From assembly GCA_037137375.1 (NCBI GenBank), contig JBAXKJ010000013.1, forward strand, positions 72,632 to 136,631: 64,000 bases of DNA, given 5' to 3'. Of the stretch, positions 27,113-36,499 are shown in pieces (positions within the stretch are counted from its first letter, which is position 1; each line of letters begins with the position of its first letter). The stretch comes from CAINVV01 sp037137375 (lineage in GTDB: Bacteria > Bacteroidota > Bacteroidia > Bacteroidales > Prolixibacteraceae). The notes below the pieces were generated by a model that had not been told where the DNA came from, did not search any database, and saw nothing but the letters and a program-made list of their open reading frames with translations. Position numbers and translations under genes: made by a program.

Positions 27113-29377
27113 TTATTTCAAAAGTTCTCCTATAACACTCGATTCAATACCTTGAAAGCTCTCGTCAAATCTTATTTCAACCACCTTGTCGAAAGCAATT
27201 TCATCCGTGTTGCTAACCGGATAAGGGTAAACAGCGATTGCTGAGCCGTGCTTTACCCAAACCGGCATTTCTTCCAATGGGCATTCAAAGTCTTTTAGCC
27301 AACAATTTCCTAACGTGATTTGACCAGAGAAAAAATTCACCCAAGAGCCCTCCGGCAAATAAACATCCCGGCGATTTTCACTGTTCATGATCGGTGCCAC
27401 CAAAATATGGTCACCGAAATAATATTGATCGTCGATGTGCCAGCACATTTTATCTTCAGGATGGTGGAAAATCAGCGCACGCAACATCGGGTATCCCGAA
27501 GTAGTGATATTCTTGCCTTGCTGCATGAGGTACGGGATGAGGGCATAACGCAATTTCAGCCATTTGCGTACAATTCCGGAAATGGCCGGATATTCATACG
27601 GCTCCCTTTTGGAGGTTCCGTGGTAACGAAGGTGGGAAGAAAAAACGCCAAATTGGGTCCACCGAACATATAAATCGTCAGGAACAACCGTGTTCATAAA
27701 ATTGGGAACGCCGTGAAAACCGGGCACGTCGTGGCTCCAAAAACCGAAACCAGATAGCCCAACATGCAGGCCTCCTTTGAGTGAACCGGCCATACCATCC
27801 CACGTGCAAGCCGAGTCGCCCCCCCAATGCAGCGGATAACGCTGGCAACCGGCCCATCCGGCACGCGCCCAGACGATACCCTCGCCGGTTACTTCTTTGG
27901 TGATTTCGAAAGCGGCTTTTTGGTACAGCAAGGCGTAAAGGTTGTTGAGCAGTTCCGGTTTCATGGCATGGTATTCGGCATCCATGTGGATATCCTCCCC
28001 AAAATCTGTTTTGATGCAAACCACCCCCATTTCCAGCAAATTCCGGAGCAGATTCTTGTACCATTCAACGGCAGGAGGATAGGTGAAATCTATGGTTCCG
28101 GCATAATCAAGCGCGGAAAAATTCGAGCCACCCTGCTTCTCTGCCTGTTTTAGGATACACATGAATTTGTTTTCCAAAGCCTCGTCGTGTTGGGCTGCCG
28201 CTGCAGCAATATAGGGCATCTGCCAGAGACTGACTCTAAAACCGTTATTTCTCAAATCCTGGATAAACTGTTTCGGATCCGGAAATCGTTCCGGATTGAA
28301 TTGCCACTCGCACAACCAGTCAGTGACGAACCATCCCGTGTCCAGATGGATCACATCACAAGGGAAATCTTCCTCACGCAGGCGCTGGCAGATTTGATTC
28401 ACTTCCTCTGCCGAAAAATAGGTCATTCGACTCATCCAGGTACCAAAACTCCAAAGCGGAAGCATGGCAGGAAATCCCGTGAGGCGACGGTATTGGTACA
28501 AAATTTCTTCAGGGTTTTCCCCACCAATCAAGAACACATCCATGACCGGCTCTTCCGTAAGCAACTGGGCTGATCGTGTGGAATGGTCGCCCAGTGAAAA
28601 CTTGGAATGAGCGCTCGTATGCATGAACACCCCGTACATCCTGCTGGATAGGTAAAATGGAATGTTCTTGTAGGTGCGGCGGTTGTTCACCCCCTGTCCG
28701 TCCTGGTTTTTCAACTGAAAGGTGTGCCCCGACAAATCCATCTTCGTAAAACGTTCACCGGTACCGACAAATTTCTCATCCGGCTCAATGTGAAACGAAA
28801 TGGTTGTGCGGTCAGGAACCCCGTTTTTCTCGACAAAGGCTAAGGCAAAAGCATCGTGGCGTGCCGGAAAAAACTGGTCCCAGGCACTGATTTTGATTTC
28901 CTTTTTTCCATCCGGGAAGAAAGACATATCTAATGTTTCCTCTGGTTCCGGCAGCAAATCACTCCAATGATCGATGACCGGCGCGAGACGTTTTAAACGA
29001 GCCCGAACGATACCTTTAAAATCTCGCACCAACCATTCAACTTCCTTTTTCTCCAGGCAAAGAGGGACGATCTCGAGAGTTGAATCCAGTTCGAGCATCA
29101 GTGAATCAGGCATTTCCTGTACTCCAAAACCGATAGACACACGAAGGATTTTTGATCCATAAGCACGCAATCGAAGCAGAAAATTTTTCCGGACCGTCTC
29201 CTGGTCAGGTGCAATATCATTGGCAACTTTTTGTTTTTGAAAAGGAATTTCGAACACAACATCCGTTCCATCGACCCGAAAATCAACAGGTGCGCAGGTT
29301 TTCCACAGCACCTCCTCTCCGGTCAGTAGAGTATCAAAATCCAGAAAATCAAAAAGTTGAAAATTTGTTTGCTTCAT
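27113..29377 (-). CDS. GH31 alpha-xylosidase/alpha-glucosidase-like, cytosolic
   Basis: Retaining alpha-glycosidase, 754 aa, closest in motifs to the YicI-type alpha-xylosidases. Nucleophile is Asp458 in CIKTDFGEDIH, the KTDFGE form that marks alpha-xylosidases. Acid/base is Asp521 in HWGGDSACTW; SLWQMPYIA and FGFWSHDVPGF complete the site. No signal peptide: the N-terminus MKQTNFQLFDFLDFD is polar, so it should act in the cytosol on imported sugars. It is placed 41 bases after the signal-less GH78 and 8 bases before the UroD-like gene. RG-II chain A carries 2-O-methyl-alpha-xylose, so an alpha-xylosidase beside candidate methyltransferases is notable (inference). Ordinary isoprimeverose-type xylosides are the alternative. 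Confidence 0.88.
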   Translation of the reverse strand: MKQTNFQLFDFLDFDTLLTGEEVLWKTCAPVDFRVDGTDVVFEIPFQKQKVANDIAPDQETVRKNFLLRLRAYGSKILRVSIGFGVQEMPDSLMLELDSTLEIVPLCLEKKEVEWLVRDFKGIVRARLKRLAPVIDHWSDLLPEPEETLDMSFFPDGKKEIKISAWDQFFPARHDAFALAFVEKNGVPDRTTISFHIEPDEKFVGTGERFTKMDLSGHTFQLKNQDGQGVNNRRTYKNIPFYLSSRMYGVFMHTSAHSKFSLGDHSTRSAQLLTEEPVMDVFLIGGENPEEILYQYRRLTGFPAMLPLWSFGTWMSRMTYFSAEEVNQICQRLREEDFPCDVIHLDTGWFVTDWLCEWQFNPERFPDPKQFIQDLRNNGFRVSLWQMPYIAAAAAQHDEALENKFMCILKQAEKQGGSNFSALDYAGTIDFTYPPAVEWYKNLLRNLLEMGVVCIKTDFGEDIHMDAEYHAMKPELLNNLYALLYQKAAFEITKEVTGEGIVWARAGWAGCQRYPLHWGGDSACTWDGMAGSLKGGLHVGLSGFGFWSHDVPGFHGVPNFMNTVVPDDLYVRWTQFGVFSSHLRYHGTSKREPYEYPAISGIVRKWLKLRYALIPYLMQQGKNITTSGYPMLRALIFHHPEDKMCWHIDDQYYFGDHILVAPIMNSENRRDVYLPEGSWVNFFSGQITLGNCWLKDFECPLEEMPVWVKHGSAIAVYPYPVSNTDEIAFDKVVEIRFDESFQGIESSVIGELLK

Positions 29378-29418
29378 TCGATTTTATTTTGTCTTTCAAT
29401 CATTTTCGTCGACGCGAA

Positions 29419-31560
29419 TTATTCTGCTTGCTTGTAGCTAACTACATATTCCTGATCTTTCAGAAGGACTATTTCGTACTGTCTATCCCCCGTTTGTTTG
29501 ATCTCAACACCTTTGCAGACTGGCATTGTCAAACTCCTGAAACGCAAGGTTCCTGTTCCCGAATCCGCTTTTACCTTGATTTCCTTTGTACTGCAATAGA
29601 GATGGACTTTCCCGGCAGGCATTGGTACATCGCCTTCCATCCAGAGCAGATCGCCCAGGCATGGTTCGACTAAATAGGTTTTGTAACCCGGAGAGGTTGG
29701 TTTTACTCCCAAATAATATTTGCCCAATAAATAAATTGGACTGGCTCCCCAGGCATGACAAAGGCTTTTACCAAATGGCCGACCATACATAGCCAATAGT
29801 TCTGGATTTTTTTCTTCTGGATTATATTTTTCCCAGAAAGAAGTGGCTCCCAGATCGATCATTCCACCCCAGTAATCGCGAATTTCTTTCAACACATGTT
29901 TCTGTTCTCCCAGGGCGCACAAGGCTTCCAACTCATAAAACCTCATGTAAGGCGTAGTGATTTTCAAAGCTTTCGGGTCGAGCAAAACGTGTTCTTTTAC
30001 CGCTTTGGTTTTGTCGGCTTCGAGGTAATTAAAAAGTACGGCAAAAATGTTGGTAAACGGAGTTACCTGAGCGCTCATGATACCATTTTCGCGGTTGTGA
30101 ATGAAGGCGTTCTCCTTGTCAGACCAGAAAGCGGTAAAAAGTTTCGATTTGAGTTCGGCAGCCAATTTGCTGTACATCTTCGCCTTTTCCGTATCATTCA
30201 ACAAGTTGGCGCACAAAGCCATTGTCTCCAGACTACGACAGAAGAGCAACTGCTCGAAACTCACTTCACCTGCCTTGCTCATTTGAAAATCTGCCCAATC
30301 GATAAATACCCAGTCACCCGCCAGTCCCTGCATCATACCGCTGGCATTGCGGCGGGAGAGACAATACTCCATCAGGCTTTTCATGCGAGGATACAATTGT
30401 TCAATCAATTGCCTGTTCCCCGTATATTGATAATAATCGTAAATACCCATGAACCAGTAGAATGTGTAATCCATAATGGTATTAACATGGCTGGTCACAG
30501 GGTCTTTTCCTCGCAGGGCGAAGGTCGTCCGGCTGACTACCGGAGCGTCAAAGAACAAATAATAATTCATCAGGTAACTCTGATAGGCATCACCACTCCA
30601 CATCCAACGGTCGCGTTTGATTCCATCGACAAAAAATTCGCGCGTGGTCAGGTGCAAAGTATAGGCTCCTACTTTCCATATTTCATTGATTTTCGAATCG
30701 TTGCAGCTGAAACTGCCTTTATAATCTAAGGGCAGATATTCATAAAGCATCGACAATGAATCGTAGGAAAGAGCAAGATCCTTTTCCACATAAATATATC
30801 TGAAGGCTTTAGATCCGGCTACCGTGAAATCTTTGGCCGAACTATTATCTACCGGAATACGGTCCAGGGTCTCGCAATGGTCAATTGACAATGCCTCTTC
30901 GGGCGATTCGCCGTAATAGATATTCAAGGTACCTTTCCCTTTCAATCCATTGAATTTTGCAAAGCCGAAAGTCTCTTTCCCGAAATCGTATAGTATTCCG
31001 CTGTTTTTCTTCTCACTCGAAACGGCTATCATGGGTTGGGTCGCCAGTTTAAACTTTGATGGTGGCGTATCGGGTGAGTTAAAGTTCCAGGATGCCGCAT
31101 TCAGGTATACCGTACCCGAGGAAGTATCGGAAGCTTTGCCCGATTCGTCGATCCATTCCTTGTCCTCGAACGTCACTTTCCACGAATTGTCTGATTTTAT
31201 GGTTTTTCCGTTGATAAAAATAGCAGGAGGTGTTGCCTGATTCCACACTTTAATATTCAGACTATGCTTTCCGGCAGGTAATGAAAATTTCTCCGGCATG
31301 CCGAATTGCAGTTTTCCGTCTAATTTAATATTGAATGTGCCTTCAACTGCTATTTCAATTTCTTCGGTTTCCACCAAATCAAACTTTTTACTGAATTCCA
31401 CCAACACATAATGGCTATCCATTTTCCAGAAAGGAGGCAAGAAAGTTCCCCGTTCTGTGCGGCGGTTTTGAACCTGATTGCCCAGCCATATCTCGTAATC
31501 GCCAGGATACCAAATCCATGTTGAAGCAGAAGAGGCATTCGGTAAAAGAGATTTATCCAT
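29419..31560 (-). CDS. GH78-family alpha-L-rhamnosidase, no signal peptide
   Basis: 713-aa GH78 enzyme of the shorter type lacking the fibronectin-like N-domain of the 925-aa paralogue. It begins MDKSLLPNASSASTWIWYPGD with no export signal, so it is predicted cytosolic. N-terminal beta-sandwich with a carbohydrate-binding-like region (about 60-180), then DFGKETFGF and the catalytic (alpha/alpha)6 barrel with VDGIKRDRWMWSGDAYQ (about 311-327). In this subfamily the acid segment is DGIKRDR rather than DCPQR-ER. SFWEKYNPE near residue 600 supplies the putative base Glu. Lies 34 bases after the sugar-porter MFS gene and 41 bases before GH31. Probable job: removing rhamnose from imported short oligosaccharides. 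Being a member of this subfamily, it could also act on a rhamnose-like or modified sugar. Confidence 0.85.
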   Translation of the reverse strand: MDKSLLPNASSASTWIWYPGDYEIWLGNQVQNRRTERGTFLPPFWKMDSHYVLVEFSKKFDLVETEEIEIAVEGTFNIKLDGKLQFGMPEKFSLPAGKHSLNIKVWNQATPPAIFINGKTIKSDNSWKVTFEDKEWIDESGKASDTSSGTVYLNAASWNFNSPDTPPSKFKLATQPMIAVSSEKKNSGILYDFGKETFGFAKFNGLKGKGTLNIYYGESPEEALSIDHCETLDRIPVDNSSAKDFTVAGSKAFRYIYVEKDLALSYDSLSMLYEYLPLDYKGSFSCNDSKINEIWKVGAYTLHLTTREFFVDGIKRDRWMWSGDAYQSYLMNYYLFFDAPVVSRTTFALRGKDPVTSHVNTIMDYTFYWFMGIYDYYQYTGNRQLIEQLYPRMKSLMEYCLSRRNASGMMQGLAGDWVFIDWADFQMSKAGEVSFEQLLFCRSLETMALCANLLNDTEKAKMYSKLAAELKSKLFTAFWSDKENAFIHNRENGIMSAQVTPFTNIFAVLFNYLEADKTKAVKEHVLLDPKALKITTPYMRFYELEALCALGEQKHVLKEIRDYWGGMIDLGATSFWEKYNPEEKNPELLAMYGRPFGKSLCHAWGASPIYLLGKYYLGVKPTSPGYKTYLVEPCLGDLLWMEGDVPMPAGKVHLYCSTKEIKVKADSGTGTLRFRSLTMPVCKGVEIKQTGDRQYEIVLLKDQEYVVSYKQAE

Positions 31561-31594
31561 TTGTTTAATTTTTTACGATAATATCAATGCCGTT

Positions 31595-32962
31595 TTAAAT
31601 ATCGTCTCCGTATCGTTCTCTTGTTATTTGATGCAATGTTTTGCCACGGGTTTTGGGTGTCCAAATAGTTCCTATTATCAACGCGATAAGGAGCAATCCG
31701 ATCATCAGGTAGGCCGCAGTGTTAAATCCTTCGCCATGTTCTCCGTAAATTTGCACAAATACCAATCCCCATATAGCCGCTATACCTCTTACGGCAAAAA
31801 ACATAACACCTTGCGCAGCCGCGCGATATCTGGCAGGAAAGAGTTCCGAAGCCCAAAGCGCATAAAACGCTTGTACACTTAGTCCTGCGTGTATACCCCA
31901 AAGAATAGTGAAAGTCCATAAAGCGGAATAATTTTTTATTCCAACAAAAATGAGGATGCACCATGCCAATATACCTATCATCGTGCCTGTAAAATACAGC
32001 CAGCGCTGATTGACTTTATCGACTACCATGGCAAAGCCGAAATAGGTTACCACAATAATCACGATCCATTGTACGGCCGATACCATATTAGCTTGTCCGT
32101 TGGAAAGACCGCCTGCGTTTTCATAAATATGTTGTTGAAAGAAACCCATTACGGAGGCAACCATGTTCCAGGATATGTAAATACCTGCAAGAAAAAGCAT
32201 TGTGCGAATATTGACCTTATTGGTGAAAAGTGTCCCAAATGATGCGAAAATACCCGGTTGTTTCTCCTTGCTTTGTGCCTGCTGAGCTTCTTCCCAATCT
32301 TTTGATTCATTGAGTTTTCGTTGAAGAGTCCATGCGATAAACGCTACAATAAACAAAGAGCCGAAAATAAGACGGCTGCTAAATACTTTGACTGCATCAA
32401 CGCTTGCATTGTCTCCAATAAAGAATGCTGCGATTTTTTGCACGTAAACGAATAAAATCCCGGCTGAAGCATCCGCTTTACCCGGAGCCAACAACATTCC
32501 TAAAACTAAAATGATCGTCGGACCGACTCCCCAGGCAAACTGAGAAATACCCATATTTCGTCCGCGATTACCCACTTCCGAATTTTCGGAAATATAAGTC
32601 CACGAAGCAGGAACACCCGCTCCTACCGAGATACCCGTAACCAAAAATCCAGTCAACAGCATCGGGAAATTAACTGTGAACATGATAATTGCTATCCCCA
32701 ACATATACACAAGCATATTGTAGGTGTAGATCGTTTTTCGCCCGAATTTGTCAGCAAGAAAACCACCGATAACCGCTCCGATAGCCGCGCCGAAACAGTT
32801 GGCGCTGATGGCGTTAAGCCAGCCGAGATGTCCTTCGGTTAGTCCTAGGTAATTTTGCCAGAGAGTCAGTCCGCTTGCGCCAGCCACAATCGCACCCGCA
32901 TCAAGATAATTCGTTAGCGATACAGCAATAGTACTTTTTAAACTTCCTTTTTTATGTTCCAT
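31595..32962 (-). CDS. MFS sugar transporter
   Basis: Inner-membrane major facilitator of 455 aa with about 12 hydrophobic helices. The loop 2-3 signature GGFLADKFGRKTIY matches the MFS D-R-x-G-R-R/K motif. The N-terminal AVSLTNYLDAGAIVAGASG and the C-terminal PKTRGKTL resemble sugar-porter-like or metabolite:H+ symporters. Separated by 53 bases from the hexuronate-type MFS upstream and 34 bases from GH78 downstream. It likely imports a sugar made available by the periplasmic enzymes; identity unknown. Two adjacent MFS carriers of different subfamilies suggest at least two distinct released sugars. Confidence 0.85.
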   Translation of the reverse strand: MEHKKGSLKSTIAVSLTNYLDAGAIVAGASGLTLWQNYLGLTEGHLGWLNAISANCFGAAIGAVIGGFLADKFGRKTIYTYNMLVYMLGIAIIMFTVNFPMLLTGFLVTGISVGAGVPASWTYISENSEVGNRGRNMGISQFAWGVGPTIILVLGMLLAPGKADASAGILFVYVQKIAAFFIGDNASVDAVKVFSSRLIFGSLFIVAFIAWTLQRKLNESKDWEEAQQAQSKEKQPGIFASFGTLFTNKVNIRTMLFLAGIYISWNMVASVMGFFQQHIYENAGGLSNGQANMVSAVQWIVIIVVTYFGFAMVVDKVNQRWLYFTGTMIGILAWCILIFVGIKNYSALWTFTILWGIHAGLSVQAFYALWASELFPARYRAAAQGVMFFAVRGIAAIWGLVFVQIYGEHGEGFNTAAYLMIGLLLIALIIGTIWTPKTRGKTLHQITRERYGDDI

Positions 32963-33015
32963 GTGTTTTTATATAATGTCTTATAGTGCGTTTTGACCAC
33001 TGTCCAATTAAAATG

Positions 33016-34284
33016 CTAATGAATTTGTATTTTTTGATGATCTGAAACCAACAGGTAAAGGGATAGCCAACAAAGCAAATAAGCGATACTGGCAATCCCG
33101 AAAATCACATAATAGCTGCCTGTAAATTCGAGGATCAGTCCAACGGCACCTGAAAACAAGATACCGCCAACGGCCCCTGCAAAACCTGCAAGGCCGGTTA
33201 CCGATCCAACCGCATTCTTCGGATAAATATCAGAAACGATCGTGAAAATATTGGCAGCGTATCCCTGATGCGCAAACGTAGCCATGGATATCAACAAAAC
33301 AGCCAGCCAAACATTCGTGGTAAACGAGGTGAAGAAAATTGGAACAACGAGTAAGGCCATAAAAAAGATAGTTTTCTTTCGAGCAGCCACCGGATTCTTC
33401 CCCCGCTTAATGAGGAAAGACGATAACCATCCGCCAAATACCGAGCCACCTATTGAAACCACATAAATAATTATTAATGGCAATCCTATATTGGTCAGAT
33501 TGATGTGGTAATTCGAGTTCAGAAATTTTGGCAGCCAATAGAGAAAAAACCACCAGATCGGATCGGTAAGAAACCTCGCCAGGCAAATGCCCCAGGTTTG
33601 TTTATAGGAAATAATTGATTTCCACGGAAGTTTTTTTGTGTCTGGTTCCAGGTCATCCTGCAAAATATAAGTGCGTTCCGATTCTGTCAGCCGCCGATTC
33701 AATTCAGGTTTGCGGTACATAGGAATCCAAAATAGTAACCAGATAAAACCCAGCGCTCCCGTGCCAATAAACGCCCACTGCCAGCCCCATTTTAAGGCGA
33801 TAATTGGGATAATCAAAGGGGTTAGAATAGCGCCAAAGTTGGGACCAGAGTTGAAGATACCGGTTGCCAGGGCCCTTTCCTTTTTAGGAAACCATTCTGC
33901 AACGGTTTTGATTGAAGCCGGAAAATTCGCCGATTCGCCAATTCCCAAGGCGAAACGGGCCATCGCAAAAGTTAGTACGCTGCGGGCGGCCGCATGAAAC
34001 ATCCCGGCTAAACTCCATAGCGAGATCGCGATAATGAAACCCAATCGTGTGCCGATTTTATCGAGTAGTGCACCCATTGAAATCAATCCAATGGCATAGG
34101 CTGCCTGAAAAGCCATGATGATAAACCCATAATCAGATTCCGACCATCCAAATGCCACTTGAAGTTGTGGCGCCAGAATCCCAAGCACCTGCCGGTCGAT
34201 GTAATTGATGGTGGTTGCAAAAAATAGCAACACAACGATTCGCCATCGGTAATTCCCGATCTTTATTGGATGAACTACCGGCAT
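33016..34284 (-). CDS. MFS transporter, ACS family (ExuT-like hexuronate carrier)
   Basis: 422-aa inner-membrane carrier of the anion:cation symporter branch, which includes hexuronate transporter ExuT. Signature segments are FFATTINYIDRQVLGILAPQL in helix 1, GALLDKIGTRLGF in loop 2-3, GIGESANFPASIKTVAEWFPKKERA, and GTALG-like GTGALGFIWLLFW. The start overlaps the stop of the UroD-like gene by 10 bases, indicating tight co-translation. Galacturonate and glucuronate freed from pectin are the likely cargo by family. It could equally carry another acidic sugar of RG-II such as aceric acid or a deoxy-ulosonic acid (inference). Confidence 0.88.
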   Translation of the reverse strand: MPVVHPIKIGNYRWRIVVLLFFATTINYIDRQVLGILAPQLQVAFGWSESDYGFIIMAFQAAYAIGLISMGALLDKIGTRLGFIIAISLWSLAGMFHAAARSVLTFAMARFALGIGESANFPASIKTVAEWFPKKERALATGIFNSGPNFGAILTPLIIPIIALKWGWQWAFIGTGALGFIWLLFWIPMYRKPELNRRLTESERTYILQDDLEPDTKKLPWKSIISYKQTWGICLARFLTDPIWWFFLYWLPKFLNSNYHINLTNIGLPLIIIYVVSIGGSVFGGWLSSFLIKRGKNPVAARKKTIFFMALLVVPIFFTSFTTNVWLAVLLISMATFAHQGYAANIFTIVSDIYPKNAVGSVTGLAGFAGAVGGILFSGAVGLILEFTGSYYVIFGIASIAYLLCWLSLYLLVSDHQKIQIH

Positions 34285-35402
34285 AGATCGTGTATTAAAT
34301 GGTAAGCATCTTCTTGTTCTCCGGGCGTTTCACAATAGGTTACCACCACCAGCTTCATCCCGGGAATCCACAGGCGTTTGACCTGTTCCTGAATGGTTTC
34401 CAAATCGCCAACGATACGGGCATTCAGTACTATTCCTGTGTTGGCAAACCGGTGAAAAGCTTCCAGGTCCACGTTCGCACCAGGATCGGTTTGAGGCGAA
34501 AAAGCGCCATCCGCCATTTTCAATCCTTTCATCTTAAGTACAGCATCCACCCAACCCGACCAGTCGCCGCAAGAATGGAAAACCGGTCCGCCGAACGGAT
34601 TACAAATTTTTTCAACATAAGGCGCTGCCATTCCAAGGTATTGCTCAGGTGAAATCATGATCGCATTGTCGTCGCTCATTCCCAGTCCTGTCCATTTTGA
34701 AGAGGAGGCAAATCCATGTCCGGGATAAACCAATGCGTTGCCAATAAGTTTTACCTGCTCCTGATTGAAACGAATCGACAAATCTGTCAAACGATCAAAA
34801 AGTTGCATGACTTTCTCAGGCTCCATCAGCATGTCCACAAAAAACTGATCGAGTGGATAGAGATGGCCAATCATGTTCAAGGGGGATTGTGTGTCGGTCA
34901 ACGAAATAGGTAGCCGGCACTTGGTCTGCTCCATGAAATATTCGATCATGTTGAGTGTTTGTCGACCAATGTTCGTTTGCGCGATTTCCTTCGTTTCAAA
35001 ATCAAGCACCTCATCGATGGTCGAAAAACGGGACTTCAGGGCTGGAGCACCTCCTTCACTCCAGATATAATCACCCCCGAAAGCGCTTGCGACTGTGCCG
35101 ATTCCATACCATGGCTCCAGGAAATTAGGCACATCGGCTTTCAGAAGCATACTCTTTTCAAGTGCTCCAAGTTGAAGTTCGAGCGACCGTTTCATATCGC
35201 TGCATCCGAACGAAAAACATTCTCCGACACGCATTCTGCGGTAGACGGCGACACCGGAAGATTGTTGCCAGAAAAGTGAACAGGTTTCATTAAGCTTAGC
35301 CGTATAGCTTTCGTATTTTCCAAAATCAAAATCTTCCGGTTTTACTGGAACAACCTGTGTTGCCTGTGCATCCACCAATTGATTATCGAATTTTTTCGCC
35401 AT
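34275..35402 (-). CDS. UroD/MtaA-superfamily protein with H-x-C motif (paralogue 2)
   Basis: 375-aa cytosolic protein of the UroD-like fold. It carries VFHSCGD (His276, Cys278) with a downstream Cys357 in VVVTYCETPGEQ, the H-x-C...C pattern that holds zinc and activates thiols in MtaA/MtbA-type methyltransferases. Other family-like segments are PISLTDTQSPLNM and MISPEQYLGMAAPYVEKI. Only 5 bases separate it from paralogue 3 upstream and it overlaps the MFS gene downstream by 10 bases, so all three are translated as a unit. Known superfamily reactions are methyl transfer between a corrinoid or methylated substrate and a thiol. Which substrate applies here is unknown; 2-O-methyl sugars are my inference. 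No corrinoid-binding protein is encoded in the window. Confidence 0.78.
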   Translation of the reverse strand: MAKKFDNQLVDAQATQVVPVKPEDFDFGKYESYTAKLNETCSLFWQQSSGVAVYRRMRVGECFSFGCSDMKRSLELQLGALEKSMLLKADVPNFLEPWYGIGTVASAFGGDYIWSEGGAPALKSRFSTIDEVLDFETKEIAQTNIGRQTLNMIEYFMEQTKCRLPISLTDTQSPLNMIGHLYPLDQFFVDMLMEPEKVMQLFDRLTDLSIRFNQEQVKLIGNALVYPGHGFASSSKWTGLGMSDDNAIMISPEQYLGMAAPYVEKICNPFGGPVFHSCGDWSGWVDAVLKMKGLKMADGAFSPQTDPGANVDLEAFHRFANTGIVLNARIVGDLETIQEQVKRLWIPGMKLVVVTYCETPGEQEDAYHLIHDLCR

Positions 35403-35407
35403 AATTT

Positions 35408-36493
35408 TTAGATTTCACCTGAAGAATACTCTTCCTTAAGTTTTTCAACTGTTTCAAAAATAGTACTGATACGATCGTCGGTTACTGAGTCATCCATATT
35501 GATGCAACAAACGCCTGTTAGAAATGGATTCGCGGAATCGCGGACCAAACGGATGATGGTTTCACGGATTTCATCGTGCGACTGACGGGCAATTTCAACC
35601 GGACTCAAACGCAGGTTGAAAAATGTATCCGGTAAATGTTCTCGAAGGACTTTCACATCCCCACCCCATCCTAGATCGAGATAATCGAGGTGAGGAATTT
35701 TTGCAAAACTGCTTGCCATCCTGTGCGGATCCGGCCCACAATAATGAATGCCAAATGGACGGTTTTTACTCCACTCCTGATCAAACGGCAAAAGGAATTC
35801 CCGGTAATCATCTTCAGAAATCATCGTGTGCGAGCATTCGGAATGCAGCAAAACAGGTTTCTGAATATGACGGACGCCTCTGTTGACAGAAATAGAGGTC
35901 GTTCCGGTTTCGGACACTAAGAATGAGGTGAATTTTTCGATGATGCCGGCGATACCTGTAAAATAATCTTTTGTCTCATTGGGTGTTACCATCATATCGG
36001 AAAAGATTTCCTCTCCATGCAAATCCATCGCAATATTCAGGATTCCTCCCCAGTTGATGTCTCCTGTGAGGTAACCAAATTTATACTTCAGCGAATCGGC
36101 AAGCACGGTTATCTTCCGAAAGGCTGCAGAACGAAAGGCTGCATCCGCATCAAATTTTCTTAATTCCTGATGGGCAGGTAATACCTGTGGAGGATGATTT
36201 TCAGAATAATTCACCTGGCAGCCCAACATTTCTGAGAGTAAATAACCGGCAGCCAAATGTACTGCCCCAATTTCCGGACGGGCCTGATCCTTGTGCAAGC
36301 CTAAGCCAAACCGACCCCAGCGTTCGTATAAAATCTTCTCCATTCGCTGCTCCGCCTCCACCCGTTTCAGCGGATGGCAGAAGAAGTCGCGGTCGAAAGT
36401 AATCCTCTCATTCTGATACCACCATTCCGGTGCCAGAACAATATCAACCGGCAGGATTGAATTTTCCAAAAAGGAATTGCGTTTTATACTCAT
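35408..36493 (-). CDS. UroD/MtaA-superfamily protein with H-x-C motif (paralogue 3)
   Basis: 361-aa cytosolic UroD-fold protein. His250 and Cys252 in FGIHYCGPDPHRM form the H-x-C motif and Cys329-Cys330 in LTGVCCINMDD provide a possible third ligand. MISEDDYREFLLPFDQEW matches the family's conserved helix. The N-terminal third (PVDIVLAPEWWYQNERITFDRDF) is tryptophan-rich and specific to this branch. Sits 6 bases after the GH138-like gene and 5 bases before paralogue 2. It is only distantly similar to paralogue 2, so they are probably different enzymes or subunits rather than a recent duplication. Function unassigned; methyl transfer is the family precedent. Confidence 0.75.
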   Translation of the reverse strand: MSIKRNSFLENSILPVDIVLAPEWWYQNERITFDRDFFCHPLKRVEAEQRMEKILYERWGRFGLGLHKDQARPEIGAVHLAAGYLLSEMLGCQVNYSENHPPQVLPAHQELRKFDADAAFRSAAFRKITVLADSLKYKFGYLTGDINWGGILNIAMDLHGEEIFSDMMVTPNETKDYFTGIAGIIEKFTSFLVSETGTTSISVNRGVRHIQKPVLLHSECSHTMISEDDYREFLLPFDQEWSKNRPFGIHYCGPDPHRMASSFAKIPHLDYLDLGWGGDVKVLREHLPDTFFNLRLSPVEIARQSHDEIRETIIRLVRDSANPFLTGVCCINMDDSVTDDRISTIFETVEKLKEEYSSGEI

Positions 36494-36499
36494 AGCATT

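Noticed and set aside
26046..36493. Heme biosynthesis (HemE) as role for the UroD-like genes
   Set aside because: Three divergent copies in a sugar locus, no other heme genes, and H-x-C motifs of methyltransferases in two of them.
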